64,000 nucleotides of DNA from Cololabis saira (GCF_033807715.1 NC_084596.1:28656879-28720878), one strand, 5' to 3'. Shown: positions 1-12,890, counted from the first letter of the stretch. Notes: generated by a model not told the origin, from the letters alone. A program made the numbers and translations.

Positions 1-62
1 GCCTTCAGAGCAAAAACCTTATTCAAAAACATACAGATGATGTGATGAGTAACAGATTTGCA

Positions 63-575
63 TTAAAGGGGACCTATTATGAAAAACACGTTTTCTCTTG
101 CTTTAACATATATAAAGTGGTCTCCCCTCAGCCTGCCAACTCAGAGAAGGAGGAAAGCAACCAAATTCTGTAGTGTCTGTACAGCCGCCCGGATGATCCA
201 TCCAGTGTGATGTGGCTTCTACGAGCCGTTCAGATTCTGCTTCCTTTCGTTACGTATTTGAAAATGCGATTTACATAGATTGGCCTCCGATGCGTGAAAC
301 CACGCCCACAACTAACTCCACCGGCCGGAGCTTCCGCCATTTTTTTGTAGCGATGTATCGCGTCATTCAGGCAGCCAATCAGCACAGAGCCTCATCATCA
401 TAGCCCCGCCCACTCAGAATCCCGCATAGATAATGAGGTTAGAGAATGGGATGCTAAAGACATTCCTCAGAGGCTGAAAGTCTCATTTATTTAGCAAAAA
501 CAATCAAAAGCTTGTTTTTAAGACATTCAAGGTCTGTTTAAGATAAGTATTAGATGCCTGATAGGTCCCCTTTAA
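63..575. mobile_element. TTAA-flanked TIR element, short copy (piggyBac-like MITE)
   Basis: TTAA occurs at 63-66 and again at 572-575. Inside them the ends are AGGGGACCTAT and ATAGGTCCCCT, exact inverted repeats. TTAA duplication is the hallmark of piggyBac-type transposition. No transposase is encoded. Its two halves recur in reverse orientation at about 880-1100 and 1870-2184. Confidence 0.7.
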
Positions 576-875
576 GCTACATGTGTAAGAGTATTTGACA
601 GTGCAGTCTCTGTTTGTACAGGCTGACAAAGCTTCAAGTAATAGGGCTTCAAGGAGGTCTACACAATAGCTGATTATTTTTTCTACACTTAATAAGCATT
701 GACTTTTAAAAGCTTAGGACACTGATTAAAAAGTATGACTTTAATGTTTCAATTCAATTATATTTATATGACATCTATTACAACAGAAGTTGTCTCTAGG
801 TGCTTTCCAGAGACCCAGAACATGACCCCCGAGCAATTATTACATAAACAATGGCAGATAAAAACTCTCCTAGTG

Positions 876-2188
876 GGAGAAAAACCTATTATGGCATTTA
901 ATGGATATTTTAAACAGGCCTTAAATGTCTTAAAAACAATCAAAAGCTTGTTTTTTCTACATAAATCAGAAATTCAGCCTCTGGGCCATGTCTCTATTTT
1001 TACCGCTTCTAACCTTCTCTATGCTGGATTCTGAGGGGCGGGGAGGCTATGATAATGAGGCTCTGTGCTGATTGGCTGCCTGAATTACGTGTAGCAGGGG
1101 AGGAAACAAAGCCTCTGGGCAGAAGAGCAGCGGCTGCGTACACAAAGCGTGTCCCATGCGAGCGAGCTTCGGCGACAAAATAAATTCCATTCATTTATTT
1201 TTTTTGTATTGGACTGTCCTAACTGGCCGCGAGTTTAACGGTTTCAGTGTGGACAGAGAGCGTCCGATGTCACGTGATAGTCGTACGCTCGCATGCAGTT
1301 AGGACACGGTGTAAACGGATCTTAAAGCCTGAATTACGGTTCTGCGTTAAATCGACGCATACTCTCCGCCGTAGGCTCTGCGTTGGTGAAACGCGGAACC
1401 ATAAATCAGCCTTTAGTTCCCTGGCCGGGTCACCTCGTCTTCACACTATCAGTTCTTTACTCCGATTCCTCATCATTTCATTTCTTATGTTACAAGACAA
1501 ATGAATCATGTTAACTGTAAAGAAATCACAACACTGAGTGTTCACAAACGGCAACTTTATTGTTAAAAAAAAAAAAAAAAAATTTATGCACTATTGCTGG
1601 CTCAAGAAAGGACCGTGCGTCTTCTGAAGGTGTCGTTGAACAGCTTCAGGTGCATTGCTTGGAAGATCTGAAACCATAAACAGAAAAAAATTACTAATAG
1701 AGCTCCGGAGCTGAGCTAAATACGTAGCCCATGCAAAGATCATACTTGTAGACCAATAAAAATAACGTCACTTACCGCTGACTCGTGTCCAGTTGCCGGG
1801 TCCGTACTGATACTTTTATGAGGGTAAGTGTCGATGCAAAACCTAATTTCCACTGTCTCTCGTTGTTTAAACCATATATCTATGGTTCAAACAGCCACCG
1901 CTTCTAAACAATGGTGGAAGCTCCGGCCGGTGGAGTTAGTTGTGGGCGTGGTTTCAGCAGCGGAGGAGGCCGAGACGTGGTTTACATTTTGGTGACGTAA
2001 CGAAAATGCGCAAATCTGAACGGCTCGTAAAAGTCACATGACACTGGAAGGATCCTCCGGGCGGGGTGTACAGACACTGCACAATTTGGTTGCTTTAGTC
2101 CTTCTCTGTGTTGTCAGGGTGAGGGGAGACCACTTTATATATGTTAAAGCAAGAAAAAAACTTGTTTTTCATATAAGGTCACCTTTAA
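876..2188. mobile_element. Longer inverted copy of the same TTAA family
   Basis: 880-1100 resembles the reverse complement of 340-571, and 1870-2184 resembles the reverse complement of 67-395 (shared motifs: ctgattggctgcctgaat, gagccgttcagatt, ccaactaactccaccggc region). The right end is AGGTCACCT followed by TTAA at 2185-2188; the left end is eroded. About 770 bp of internal sequence is absent from the short copy and contains a palindromic MITE at 1322-1415. Confidence 0.6.
1322..1415. repeat. Palindromic GC-rich MITE, copy 1
   Basis: Ends are GCCTGAATTACGG and CCATAAATCAGCCT, an imperfect inverted pair. The middle contains gccgtaggctctgcgt and aaatcgacgca. The same core occurs at 7452-7556 and 18562-18675. 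Probably a Harbinger-type MITE by its short AT-rich flank, but the family name is inference. Confidence 0.65.
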
Positions 2189-3432
2189 AGCCAAACAGTG
2201 GCAAGAAAAACTCCCTTTAGGAGGGAAGAAACCTTGAGCAGGACCAGGCTCATAAGGGGGGGACCCTCCTGCTGGAGGCCAGCTGGGCAGAGTAGGAAAT
2301 GGAGATCAGACTGAGAGAATGAAGACAGAGAGAGGAGAGACACAGACACAATGGTGAGTTGGTGTACTGCAGGGGTGACTACATAAACAGATTTAGACAG
2401 CAGACTATGAGGTGGTCAGAGGGCGGGATTACAGATATCCAACAGACACATCTATACAGACAGGTGGAAGCAAGCAGTAGGATGATCAGAGGGGGGGACC
2501 GCAGGGCAGCATGCAGCTCCTGAAGCTCTGGCCTGCAAACATGCATAGAAGCGAAAAGGAGGGAGCAGACCAGCACAACAAAGTACAAGAACAATGGAGC
2601 ACAATTATAGTGATGACACTCCTTTCACATGACTCCATCAAATCTATCAAACCACATGAGCCAAAACCAAAAACCTCTGGATCCGACTCTTCACACAATG
2701 CAAACCCAGTAACCTTTCTATGAGGTAAACACACACCCCAGTTTATAATACATTTCCTTTGCTCCACTGATCAGTATATTTATACTGCCAGTGGACATAA
2801 GTCATTTTAAGAATTTTTTTTTTTTGCTTTGTTTTGGTTTTCTGGCTTAAAGCTTTCTATTCTGATTAACTCACTGCAATCATCAGGTAGCCAGGTGTTT
2901 GTATCAAAGTCCCAATAAACCAGCAATTTCCAAAGGGACTCCTCAGAGATGAAAGCGCTTCATGAGGTTCATGAGACTATTTTGTTTTTGTTATAATTAA
3001 TAAACTAACTCCTGTGTTTATGTATTGCTTGTCAGAGGTTATTGGCATGGTTGCTGTACAAGACTACATGCTTAATATGTCTTGTAGGCATGGGTTATTT
3101 AAATTATAAACTGACTTTCAATATTTTTAATAGTAGAGAACATAGTCGTTGATACATGATTTTAATAATTTGGCTTGTAATCTTTTATTTCTCTGGGCAT
3201 GTATTAGTCCATGGTCTTAGCCTCCATCAGTCGTGTGTCTTCCATTCATAGTATGGCCTTGTTTCTCTCTAGTCACCCATGAATAGCTGCCTTTCAGCCA
3301 CTCTCCTCCTCTCATTTTGTGTTTTGCTCTTTTTCTCCCGCATCTGGTGTCCTCTCTCATTTCCCAGCTATGCCTCTGTTGTCACCTGTGAAATATAATG
3401 TTTTATATTTGTGAAACCCTGCACTGTTCCAG

Positions 3433-3528
3433 GTTGAAGTACAACCTTGATGTCGCTGATAGACTTGCTGATGAACATGTTCTTATTGGCCTCTATGTGA
3501 ATCTGCTGCAAAACAACCCCAAAACATG
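3433..3528 (+). CDS. dtna: dtna exon with the [13 protein letters not shown] segment
   Basis: 96 bp, entered with one base completing a codon and left with two. It encodes a stretch ending [20 protein letters not shown]. This segment separates alpha- from beta-dystrobrevin, whose equivalent reads differently from memory. The acceptor follows gttccag and the donor is gttagt. It is the first exon supported in the window. Confidence 0.9.
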
Positions 3529-6500
3529 GTTAGTGGGTGTGCTGCTGTGTTTGATAAAACACCAGCGGAACAACTGTGTTCTGCTGAATCGCTCTCTCAC
3601 AGCCTTTCCTCTAACCTAAAGTACTTCTGAATGTTTTACAGTCCTAATCCTGCATGCTATCAGGCTGGTTGGAGAGTGGATGAAATGACCTTTGACATTT
3701 CTGTCAACTCATTATTATAACTCAGCTTCACATGGATGTTAAATCTAACACTTGTCTCATCGTCATTTAATTAAATTTGGAGAAGAAAAACCAGTAGATA
3801 TATTGTATAGTTCACGATGGATTCGTGACTTAATTATCTTCATCGTTATAAAAAGTATTGTGTATTTGGTCTTTTACATCTTGAGTCAGTTTAAAATGAG
3901 GTTTGTAGAATCATATATATTTTTACACTGAAATGATGCCATATTCTCACCTCTATACAACATTATCATCATGTTGGATACTCTGTATTGCTTCTTTGTT
4001 TTCATGGTTTCATATCTTTCTGTGGTTGTATCTCCTTTATCTGTAACAACAATTAATTTTTTCATTACCATTTTTACGCGATAAACTGAATTAATTTGTG
4101 TATTTGTGTGGTTTTTGAATAGCTTAGCATCATTTTGCAGGCCCTTCCGCAAAACACATGCTGTTCTGGCAAACTAATACAAATCTTCAACAAATACAGC
4201 TTTCGTTGCAGTTTTTAAATCATATTTTGCGTGTGAATAGATGTACATAATTAATTGTGTCATGTTGTGACCCCCATCTCTATTTTCCTGTTGATCAGTT
4301 TACTGGAGAGCAGTAACCACCAAGATGAGGAGCATAGTCTCATCGCCCGCTATGCTGCTAGACTGGCTGCTGATGCTGCGGTGAGATATACAGTATATAA
4401 GACATTTATTGCACATAAGTATCCCTTGCATCATTCATTGCATTCTTGTGCCAAAAACCTGTCCTTGATGAGAAAAGGATCTGACATATGCTGCTAGTCC
4501 ACTTTAGATGGTTTAAGTCCTTTTTACTGTCAAGGTGGTGATCATTTTGAAGCCGCCCTGTATGGCTGTTACTGCTCTGGTCGGGTCTTGATGGATGGCT
4601 GGTGACTTAACTGCTTTGTTGCCTCCTGTGACATATGAGATAAGCTAGTGGATGACATCACCCGGCAGTAAAGCCAGTTCACGTGATGTCGCTTGCTTGG
4701 CTCCACCAACAGGCTCAACAGCAGAGGGTCCCCATAGACCTCCCCTGCTCTCTGGATGCCAACAAACAGCAGAGGCAGCTTATTGCTGAGCTGGAGAGCA
4801 AGAACAGGTGAGGGATGGCTGCCACTGTGAGACTGCTCACTCCTTTTCTGTTGAAATTTACTATTAGAAATAAATAGATCCATGAACAGGCAGCAGAAAG
4901 CTGGCTCTACTGTATTTTACCATTGTTACTAAGGGCCAAGTAATGAGCCTTTGCACCCTCTAAATGCTCCCTCTGTCACAACATGCATCGGAAACATAGG
5001 CTAATATAGGGGAGCCAATGTGAAGAAATACAAGATACTTTGCATGTAATTCAAAAATGCTACAAACTGTATTTAGGTTTTTTTTTAAATGCTTAAAAGA
5101 CATATTATGTGGCAACATTAAAATGAAATAAATACACATTAAGTAGTAAAATATATAGTAGGTAGTAAAATACCTATTATCAATGGATCACATTCAAGCT
5201 TGTGCAGGATAAAAAGAAACGTCAGGGTAAAACTGATGAACGTCCACAAGCTTTTAACAGCTGAGTGACTAGGACAATCTGATGTTTCACTGTGGAAAAA
5301 AAGCTCTGATATGAATAATAGAATATTCTTTAGCCTTTCGTGACACCTGAATGAAAAGCAGCCATCAGTTATTTAACTGATGGCTATATAACATAATAAA
5401 ACATTTCTGTGTAGCTGCTGGATTTTAACAAAGAGCTGAAAGGAGTTCTCAGTCTGTTTCTGCTGCCCCCTGGTGTAAAAACCAAATCGTTCATGATAAG
5501 GATACACCAACACTAAGGTTTTAGTGTATCGTTTGTCAGGCTGTTTCATAAGTATGTAGCATAGTGCTATATTGCAGATTCCTTGAGCTCTGACTATAGA
5601 TCATCTGTGCAAATTCTGACAGAATTTGATGTAGGGCTTGGATATGCTTGCACTCCTCACAGAGAAATCCTGCAGGAAATCCAGAGGCTGCGCCTTCAGC
5701 ATGAGGAGGCATCCCAGCCACCTCCTGACAAGGGTCAGCAGAACCCCACTCTCCTGGCTGAGCTGCGACTTCTCAGGTAACTTTGCTTTCTTTGATCCAC
5801 CAAGTGCATCTGTGAGCTGACAGACAGTACTGCTGAGGCTGCTTGCAAGGTGCTTCTCGCAGCGTAAACGAACAACATGTGCTTTGACATCTGCAGATGT
5901 TCTCTTTTTTTTTTTTGTTGCCATTGACATTATGTTTTCATCACAACTAGTTTCTTCTGTTAGGCAACGCAAAGATGAGCTTGAACAAAGAATGTCTACT
6001 CTGCAGGAGAGTCGCAGGGAACTTATGGTGCAGCTGGAGCAGCTAATGATGCTTCTTAAGGTACTGCAGATGTGCTTTTCATCCGTCTGCTCAGATACAG
6101 CATACAGTTTACACGTTTTTGTGATCACTGAAGGAGCACACATTCTGTCTTTAACTTTATTTAAGTTTGCTTCCCGGACATTATAGTTTCAACGCTTAAT
6201 GAGTAAAACATGAATGCCTGTGTTGTAACTCGTGTTTACTGTTATTATTTTGATGTAGTTTGTGAGGAGGATGGCCAGATGATGAATTTTCCTTGTAATA
6301 CAAATGCACAATACTTGCATAATCCTTCAGGCTGCAACAAAGCAGACGCTGCTCTTTGCAGTATGGAAATGAGAATAATTATTCAACATCCACATCACAG
6401 ATGTATTTGTAACAGATGCATTTCACATCTTTAGTTTTGACAGACAAAGACAGACGATCAGTTTGTTAATTTGTTATTAGTTAAAGAAGCAAAGAAATTG

Positions 6501-9500
6501 ACAGTTGTTACTTGTTAGGAAATCTCTCCCATTTTAAATCCCTATTAATGCGTACAGATACTTTCTCTGACACCATGTCTGCCACTTTTGAAAGGGAAAA
6601 CCTTTGATGTGAAAATTCACCATTCTTTTTCTTGTTCAGACAAGAGGACGGGATCCCTTAAAGCCCACAAAAACAGCTCACTATACTGCCTTTAGTGGAA
6701 AGAAAATCAGTCTAATTAGCCTAAAAGGATCAATGATAATCCATTAAACTTGCATGAGGAAGCCACATAGCTACCAGGGGCCTCATTTAAAATGGACTGC
6801 GTAGGAGTCATACTAAAAGTGCACGTACGCTCAAAAGCCGAAAATGCCGGGCGCAAAAAAAAATCCGGATCTATAAAACCGCGTGCACGCAGACTTCCAC
6901 GCAAGGTTCTCTTTATAAATCACTGTCCAGCTGGAAGGCTGCGCACGTGAATCCGCCTGGTATCCCCGCCCTCTACACGCCCACTTTCTACCGAAAATGG
7001 AATCATTTTGCATATGAATGAGCCTGCTGAGCATGCGCAGTGGCTTCCTGCAACCTGTTTGGCTTCAGAATGAATGAATGAACATGTCGAGCCACCGTGC
7101 CACTGAATTTCACTGAGATCTGAGATCTAGATGTTGTTGATGAGGAGGAGGACAGGAAAACCACATTATTTTGTTGTCACAGTAAAAGTAGAAAAATAAA
7201 TAGTATAAAATAAAGCGAGTGAGTGGCAGCACACCGTTGCTGCGCGGAACGCCGTGAGTTCCCCGGTGCAACAGGGGGACACACGTCCCCCCGTCTTGTC
7301 AAAATCATGTTTATTTTCCCCTTACTTTTTACAGTTTAAAAACTAACGGTAAGCTCAGCCTTAAATTCTAAATTATCAAGACACTGTATGAAAGCGATAC
7401 GCTCCCCCTCCTCCTCCTCTCCCGTCTCCCGTCAGAGCGGCTCAGGGCGGGTTTATGGTTCTGCGTCACCAACGCAGAGCCTACGGCGTAGGTGCGCGTC
7501 GCCGCGTACCCTACGCCGTAGGCTCTGCGTCGTTTTAACGCGGGGCCATAATTTAGGCACCATACACCCGCACGTAAAGGTTTCACGCGCCCGTAAAACT
7601 CATATATATGAAAACAAATCTGAGTCCCTTTAGGGAAGAAATGAGGGGCTCCGTGGGGCTCCCTAAACGCAGCCCCTCATTTGTTCTGTCCTAAAGCGGT
7701 GAAGGAGGTTCCCCGCGTGTCACCGCGGCTGCAGCTCCAGCAGCACCAGAGTCCTGACTGACAGCTTCACACACAGAGGAACACGATCAGCGCTATATTA
7801 TTTTATTTTATTATTTTATTATTTTAAGTCTGATATATTTTGTGATATGTGATGACATTATTAAGAGTATGACATGAATCTGGCTTCATTTCACCACCTC
7901 ACAGCCTGCGTCGCCAGTTCCCCGTGTCTTAAGTAAATTCTTACGGGAGGGTCCTAGTTGCCGTAAAGATAAGCAGATTTTTCGGTTAGGTTTTTCTTTT
8001 TAGATCCGAGGATTTGCGTAGAAGGCGGCTTCCGCAACTTTCAGGCGCTTTTTCTGCGCAAGCAAGCTTTATAGATGAGGCCCCAGGTCTTTGCAGGAAT
8101 ACTGACTAGATATTTTTTTAAAGATGTGGTTCTTGTTTCATGACTAAAACTGAATGGAGACAAACTGTAAGTGTTAAAAAACTGTGACTAATACACGTGT
8201 GAAGTAAAGACGTTTGCATTGTTGGCTGGTTTTCGTACAAAACCTGACCTTTTCTTAATTTAATTTGTAACCATGTTATAGCTAATAATGTTATTTTTTT
8301 CTGAATTATGGAGGTAGATGCAACTAACTAGCGAAAAAGAAAAAAAAACACAGCTTTTAGTTTGTAGAAATAACTCAAATATACTTCACGGATGGAAATG
8401 TTGTGTAACAGAATGTGATGATCTTTGAATGATACTGATATAGTAGTAAATGCTGCTTTGCTCCTCTGCATACTATATCAGCATGTATGAAATGATTATT
8501 TTTTCTTTTAAAATGACCTTAGGTTTGTTGACTAAAGCAGCAGTGATGATATTAAAGTCACTACACTGTATTTCTTGTGTGTTAATGAGGATTTTTTTTT
8601 TCCAGTATTGCCAATGAGTGATAGTTTTCTCAGAATTTTGTTTTATTTTTTTATTTGTGTGAAACTGATGAGTGTAAACTTGTATGAAAGTGTTTTGTCA
8701 TTTACACACACACACACAGTTTGAATTGCAAATAATGTAATGTAACCGAAATAAACAATTCATTCATTCATTCATTCATTCATTCATTCATTCATTCATT
8801 CATTCATTCATTCATTCATTCATTCATTCATTCATTCATTCAGAATGCTGAGGCGCGGTAAATACTAACCCCCCTGTATGGTCTTCAGACTCAGGGTGCC
8901 GGCTCTCCCCGCTCTTCCCCCAGCCACACCATCAGCCGGTCGATTCCCACACCAATCCACTCAGATTCTACCAGCACTACCCCAACTCACACACCTCAGG
9001 ACTCACTCATGGGCGTGGGAGGGGATGTTCAGGAGGCCTTCGCTCAGGGTAAAATGCATTTTTCTTGTCACAAGCTATTGTCATTTCAAATTTCATGTTT
9101 ATTTATGCTTTTATTTTTCTATTTTTAAAGGTCCAAGGAGAAATTTGAGAAATGACCTACTCATTGCTGCCGACTCCATCACCAACACAATGTCATCACT
9201 GGTTAAAGAGCTCAATTCAGGTCAGGCGTGAAAAAAGGAAGATTGTGTTTTACTGTCTGAATTTTCTACACATCTATTTTAATACCTTTTTCTCCCTCAG
9301 AAGATTTAAGTGAGACTGATAGCACTGTGGATTCAGACTTTGGTCGTTGTGACACACTAGGCTCAGCTTCTTCAGATCCCTTCTTTGCTTATAAACCAAG
9401 GTACTTCAGTTCATAAGCATCAGTTCAGTGTAGGGGGTGCCTTTTAATATTTATGAGGTAGCTCTTGTCTTATTCACAATTCGCCTTGTATTGAACTCTT

Positions 9501-9758
9501 TTTTTTTTTTTTTTTGTATTAGGCCTGCTAGCACTGCAGATGAGGAAATGTTTGAGAACAACCTGGAGCAGCAGCTGGAGGATGAGCTGAAGATGGAAGA
9601 GATGGTGAAGCACAGGCAAGAAACAGGCAAGAATTGCATGGTAAGTGGCAGCTTTCTGAGACCAGAACAGAAGAACAGGATTCATTTTTTGCACTACGCA
9701 AAAAAACATCTAACTTGTGGTATGTCTTCTTGTGGTACAGGTGACGCTGCAGCAGTGA
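3433..9758 (+). CDS. dtna: alpha-dystrobrevin, 3' part (10 exons, 5' end outside window)
   Basis: Exons: 3433-3528, 4299-4380, 4713-4807, 5663-5776, 5964-6060, 8889-9048, 9131-9220, 9301-9400, 9523-9640 and 9741-9758; all introns are GT-AG and phases join. Dystrobrevin is a cytoplasmic member of the dystrophin-glycoprotein complex that binds dystrophin and syntrophin at the plasma membrane. The EF-hand and ZZ exons lie left of the window. Present here are the [13 protein letters not shown] exon, the [12 protein letters not shown] exon, the [14 protein letters not shown] and [12 protein letters not shown] coiled coils, [20 protein letters not shown], the proline/serine linker ending [12 protein letters not shown], and [13 protein letters not shown]. 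The first of these exons and the linker match remembered alpha rather than beta dystrobrevin, so dtna is preferred to dtnb. The protein ends ...KNCMVTLQQ. About 323 residues are encoded here. Family is certain; paralogue is likely. Confidence 0.93.
5663..6060 (+). CDS. dtna: dtna coiled-coil exon pair (5663-5776 and 5964-6060)
   Basis: Two exons separated by a 187-bp intron encode the tandem dystrobrevin coiled coils: [12 protein letters not shown], then [11 protein letters not shown], then [20 protein letters not shown] through MLLK. In the family these helices pair with the dystrophin C-terminal coiled coil. Heptad hydrophobics are well kept and I see no disruption. The second exon ends in phase 0 (K), and the next exon begins TQGAGSPR after a 2.8-kb transposon-bearing intron. 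Confidence 0.93.
6777..8084. mobile_element. TIR DNA transposon in dtna intron
   Basis: It starts GGGGCCTCATTTA and ends TAGATGAGGCCCC, short terminal inverted repeats bounding 1,308 bp of markedly GC-richer sequence with cgtacgctcaaaagcc-like subterminal DNA. No intact transposase is seen. A palindromic MITE sits inside at 7452-7556. A clear target-site duplication was not found, so boundaries may be off by a few bases. Confidence 0.65.
7452..7556. repeat. Palindromic GC-rich MITE, copy 2 (nested)
   Basis: The arms TTTATGGTTCTGCGT and ACGCGGGGCCATAA flank a core in which AACGCAGAGCCTACGGCGTA and TACGCCGTAGGCTCTGCGT are inverted repeats. It is nested inside the TIR element at 6777-8084 and is the same family as copies at 1322 and 18562. 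Confidence 0.65.
8755..8841. repeat. (ATTC)n microsatellite
   Basis: About 21 uninterrupted tetranucleotide units end 48 bp before the dtna exon at 8889, leaving little room for that exon's branch point and polypyrimidine tract. Confidence 0.97.
9741..9758 (+). CDS. dtna: dtna terminal coding micro-segment (VTLQQ-stop)
   Basis: Acceptor tgtggtacag is followed by five codons and TGA. It joins in phase to the exon ending KNCM at 9640, giving a tail like the short ...VSLQG end of mammalian alpha-dystrobrevin. The upstream intron (9641-9740) is only 100 bp and has no stop in the exon's reading frame, so a retained-intron form would have a different tail. Confidence 0.8.
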   Translation: MTLQQ

Positions 9759-10122
9759 CTGTACTGGTGACTGGTAAGTTCGCCGGTGACCGCCAGTTTG
9801 CTGTTGATTTGTTTTTTTGTTTTTTTATAGTTTGGATTGTTAAATACCGGACAACAGATTTTTACTTTCTATCCTGAAATGTACCTGCGTGAAGCTGGCC
9901 CCCACCCCACGCAAAACTCAGTGAAAATATTCTCAATCGTTTGTGCTGCTTTAGTTTTGAAGCTATAAAGGGTTTATGATGACGATTTCTCATGATTTCT
10001 TTCTCTCGGGGGGGCTACGTGACGTCATCATCAAGAAAGCATCACTGGGATTCTCTAAAGTCCTTATCAGAACTATGATGTGTTTGTTAATATTATAAAT
10101 ATGTGTATTTATAGTGTGTATG

Positions 10123-10238
<116 letters not shown>

Positions 10239-11460
10239 AAACCTTATATATTTATATCCTTCATATGTTGAGCACTTCATTTACCTTTTTCTCACCTTTT
10301 TCTTCACAGGTGAGCAATATGAAAAGCAACAACAGTCGAAGACACTGGCGGAGGCAACACTGGGCCAACAGTACACAGCACTGACTACACTGAGAATTGA
10401 ATTGAAATCCAACCACAGAACACATTTGTGTAAAGATATATTTTTTAACCAAGCACATATTTAAGGTAATACTGTGAGCTGATGTAAAGAGATTAATTAC
10501 TGAGCTGTCTATTATACCACAGGTGCCATAAAAACACATGATCAGAGAGATTTATTTCTTAATTTTTATCTTTTTTGTATGAGTTGTCAAGCAAATGTTC
10601 AAATACATTATTATCACAGAGTGGCAAAACTGATTATTGCAAAGACTCACATTTTAAAACACATCGAACCAGGTTTAAATGTTTATTGGCATCTGATTTA
10701 GGATTTATGATGACAAGTCTGAGATTACATTTGACGTGAAATTATACAACGATGAAGTTCAAAATGCTTTGTACCTTACTGTCACTCTTAAGTTGCTTTT
10801 AGATTTTATTTGTTTATTTTGTTTTCGAGCAAGCCAATCATATGTATTTGTTTTATTTGTTCCATTAGTAATAATGACAAACACTGCCTTAGCTGACTGG
10901 ATGACCTCTTGTTTCAGTTCGTTCTGCTCGCCAATGCAGCATGTAGCCTATAACAAAACTCACTTGCAACAATGCTGGATGTCTTCGATGGGGCTAAACT
11001 CATTGAAATTGTTGCTAGGAGGGATTTGGGCCTTCAAATATGTACAAATAGATATAGCTATAGAATACTGCTTCTAATGTCTTTGTGTGGTTTAAACAAA
11101 AAAGAAAACACAAAGATATCCAAACACTCTGATTTAATGGTTTACACTGGCAAAGGTGTTGAAGAAATTCCATTTACAATCAAAGGTTTATTGATTATGA
11201 TTAAAGTTAAATCCTACAATATGTGTTGTTGTTTCAGATGTTGGGATCAACGCTCTTACACAAATTTTTCCTCTCTCTCTTTCTCTCCCACACACACGCA
11301 CGCATGCATTCTTGATGCTTTGTGTGAGTGTGCATAAAACTTACCCAGTCAACTTTGGTAAAAGTGGCAAGCCAATCTAAGATCATAGATGTGTGAAATA
11401 TATCTAGTTTGACTTTTTTGAGCAAGTTCATAGCAGTCATTTCGCATGGTGGTGATGCAT

Positions 11461-11466
11461 AATAAA
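11461..11466 (+). terminator. dtna: Possible dtna polyadenylation signal
   Basis: AATAAA on the + strand, 1.7 kb past the stop. Another, less isolated ATAAAA-type sequence lies near 11720. Assignment to dtna is by position only. Confidence 0.3.
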
Positions 11467-11479
11467 GTGTTGACACAAT

Positions 11480-12530
11480 ATCACCATTTTTGCCTATGTA
11501 TTCCTTTCTCTTTCTTTTTCCTTTTCAAAAATGGCACACTTCAATTGGCTCGGTTTGGCGGTGCACATTTATTATGTGTCATAAACGCACCGGTGGCTGC
11601 TCTCGACTTACCGTCAATAATTCATCTTTCCATCTATGGCAACATAAAGGCAGCCATCCGGCTCTGCATCTCATAGTCATGTGCATATTAAAGAGATTTT
11701 GACTCTTGACTTGCCCAATAATAAAAGGATCAGTTAAGAGTTCAGGCTTTATCCCTTTTATCATCACTACATTTCAAAAGGCACCAACAAAGTTCAATCA
11801 AACACAGGGCAACACTTGCAGCAGCCGCTAACAAGCTTTTCATAACAACCTTCGTGTGGCTATGTGAAATTACTTTCATAATATGTTATCTTTGTTTATC
11901 ATTCAGTTCCACATCATGTGGAGTTTGTAAAGATACGCAGTTAAAGGTAAAGCTGTGATGACCTTTACGCCAATGTCCATTTCTTGTTAGTATGTCTAAT
12001 AATGGGAACTATGCAGTTTTTTTAGCAGCTGAAATCCGTTTCATACATTCATGTTATCCTGTTCAGAACTGATCAGGGGCTGTTGGGGTTCATCCTGGGT
12101 TAGTGGCTGGTTCATGACAACCCCAAGGCTGAAATCAGGCTTGTTTAACCAAGAATGCAAACTTTGTGTACTGAATTAAAACCTGACTCTGTAATGTCCA
12201 CTTACTGTAATAGTAGAAATGAAAAATGTAATCTGCTATTTGTTTATTACTAACAAACTATTTTTAATTATTGATAGTAATTGATAATAACTAGTAGGCT
12301 AGTTTTCATGATTCATTATTGTGGGGAAGAAAAAAAAAGCTCATGATTGTTTTTACGTTACATTTTTTTCAACATAAATAAATTAAAATGAATGTCACTT
12401 CACAAATCCCAACAAATATCTGTTAGAATTCCTTGTTTCTGGTGAAACAAGATAGACCCCAATTGCATGAGAAGTTAAGAAGCAAGAACTGAATTGAATA
12501 ATTGCATAATAAGACCATTTCCAACAGCTT
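11480..12530. other. Intergenic, nothing supported
   Basis: AT-rich spacer between dtna and abhd3. Short open frames here show no family motifs and no splice-consistent chain. Confidence 0.5.
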
Positions 12531-12554
12531 GATGTTTCTGTGAATATAGTTATG

Positions 12555-12890
12555 AAATGTATTCAAAACTTTAGGGTCCAAAGGACTGTAGCAAAACTGC
12601 ATGGACGTGGCCAAAAGAGGAACATTTATGAAAAATTGAAGAGACAGGATGTACGAATGAAAACCACCGAGCCCAGAACAGCTTCTAAAGAGATTGAATA
12701 TGAACTCAAAGATTAAAGTACATCAGTGTCACATCCGTCGCTGTTTGAGCCAAAGTGGACGATGTAGGAGGTCTCAACTGTTGAAAGCAAATTATAAAAA
12801 AAAAAGATTGGAATGTGTCAAGATACATTATTGTGGAAAAAAAATCTGCTATGACTATATGATAAGAAGTGAAAAAAATAACTTTATTAA
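12555..12890 (+). mobile_element. Tc1-like transposase relic
   Basis: Translated pieces in shifting frames match Tc1 transposase landmarks: TASKEIE, then RRCLSQSGR, then LLKANYKKKRLE. Several stops and frameshifts break it. Only the N-terminal DNA-binding part is seen; the catalytic DDE region is not recognised. Ends are not defined. Confidence 0.65.

Larger units (their letters stand above)
1..3432. other. dtna intron sequence upstream of first visible exon
   Basis: No exon is recognisable here. Positions 63-575 and about 876-2188 are two opposite-oriented copies of a TTAA-flanked repeat family. About 2190-2350 is a moderately repetitive fish segment (aagaaaaactccctttagga...) that I take for LINE or SINE 3'-end debris. 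2360-3400 is AT-rich with nothing supported. Confidence 0.6.

Noticed and set aside
5601..6143. 180-codon - strand open frame
   Set aside because: It lies antisense to two well-supported dtna coiled-coil exons.
3433..9758. Assignment of the dystrobrevin to dtnb
   Set aside because: The [13 protein letters not shown] exon and the [10 protein letters not shown] linker fit alpha-dystrobrevin better, and abhd3/greb1l linkage points to the chromosome 18 paralogon.
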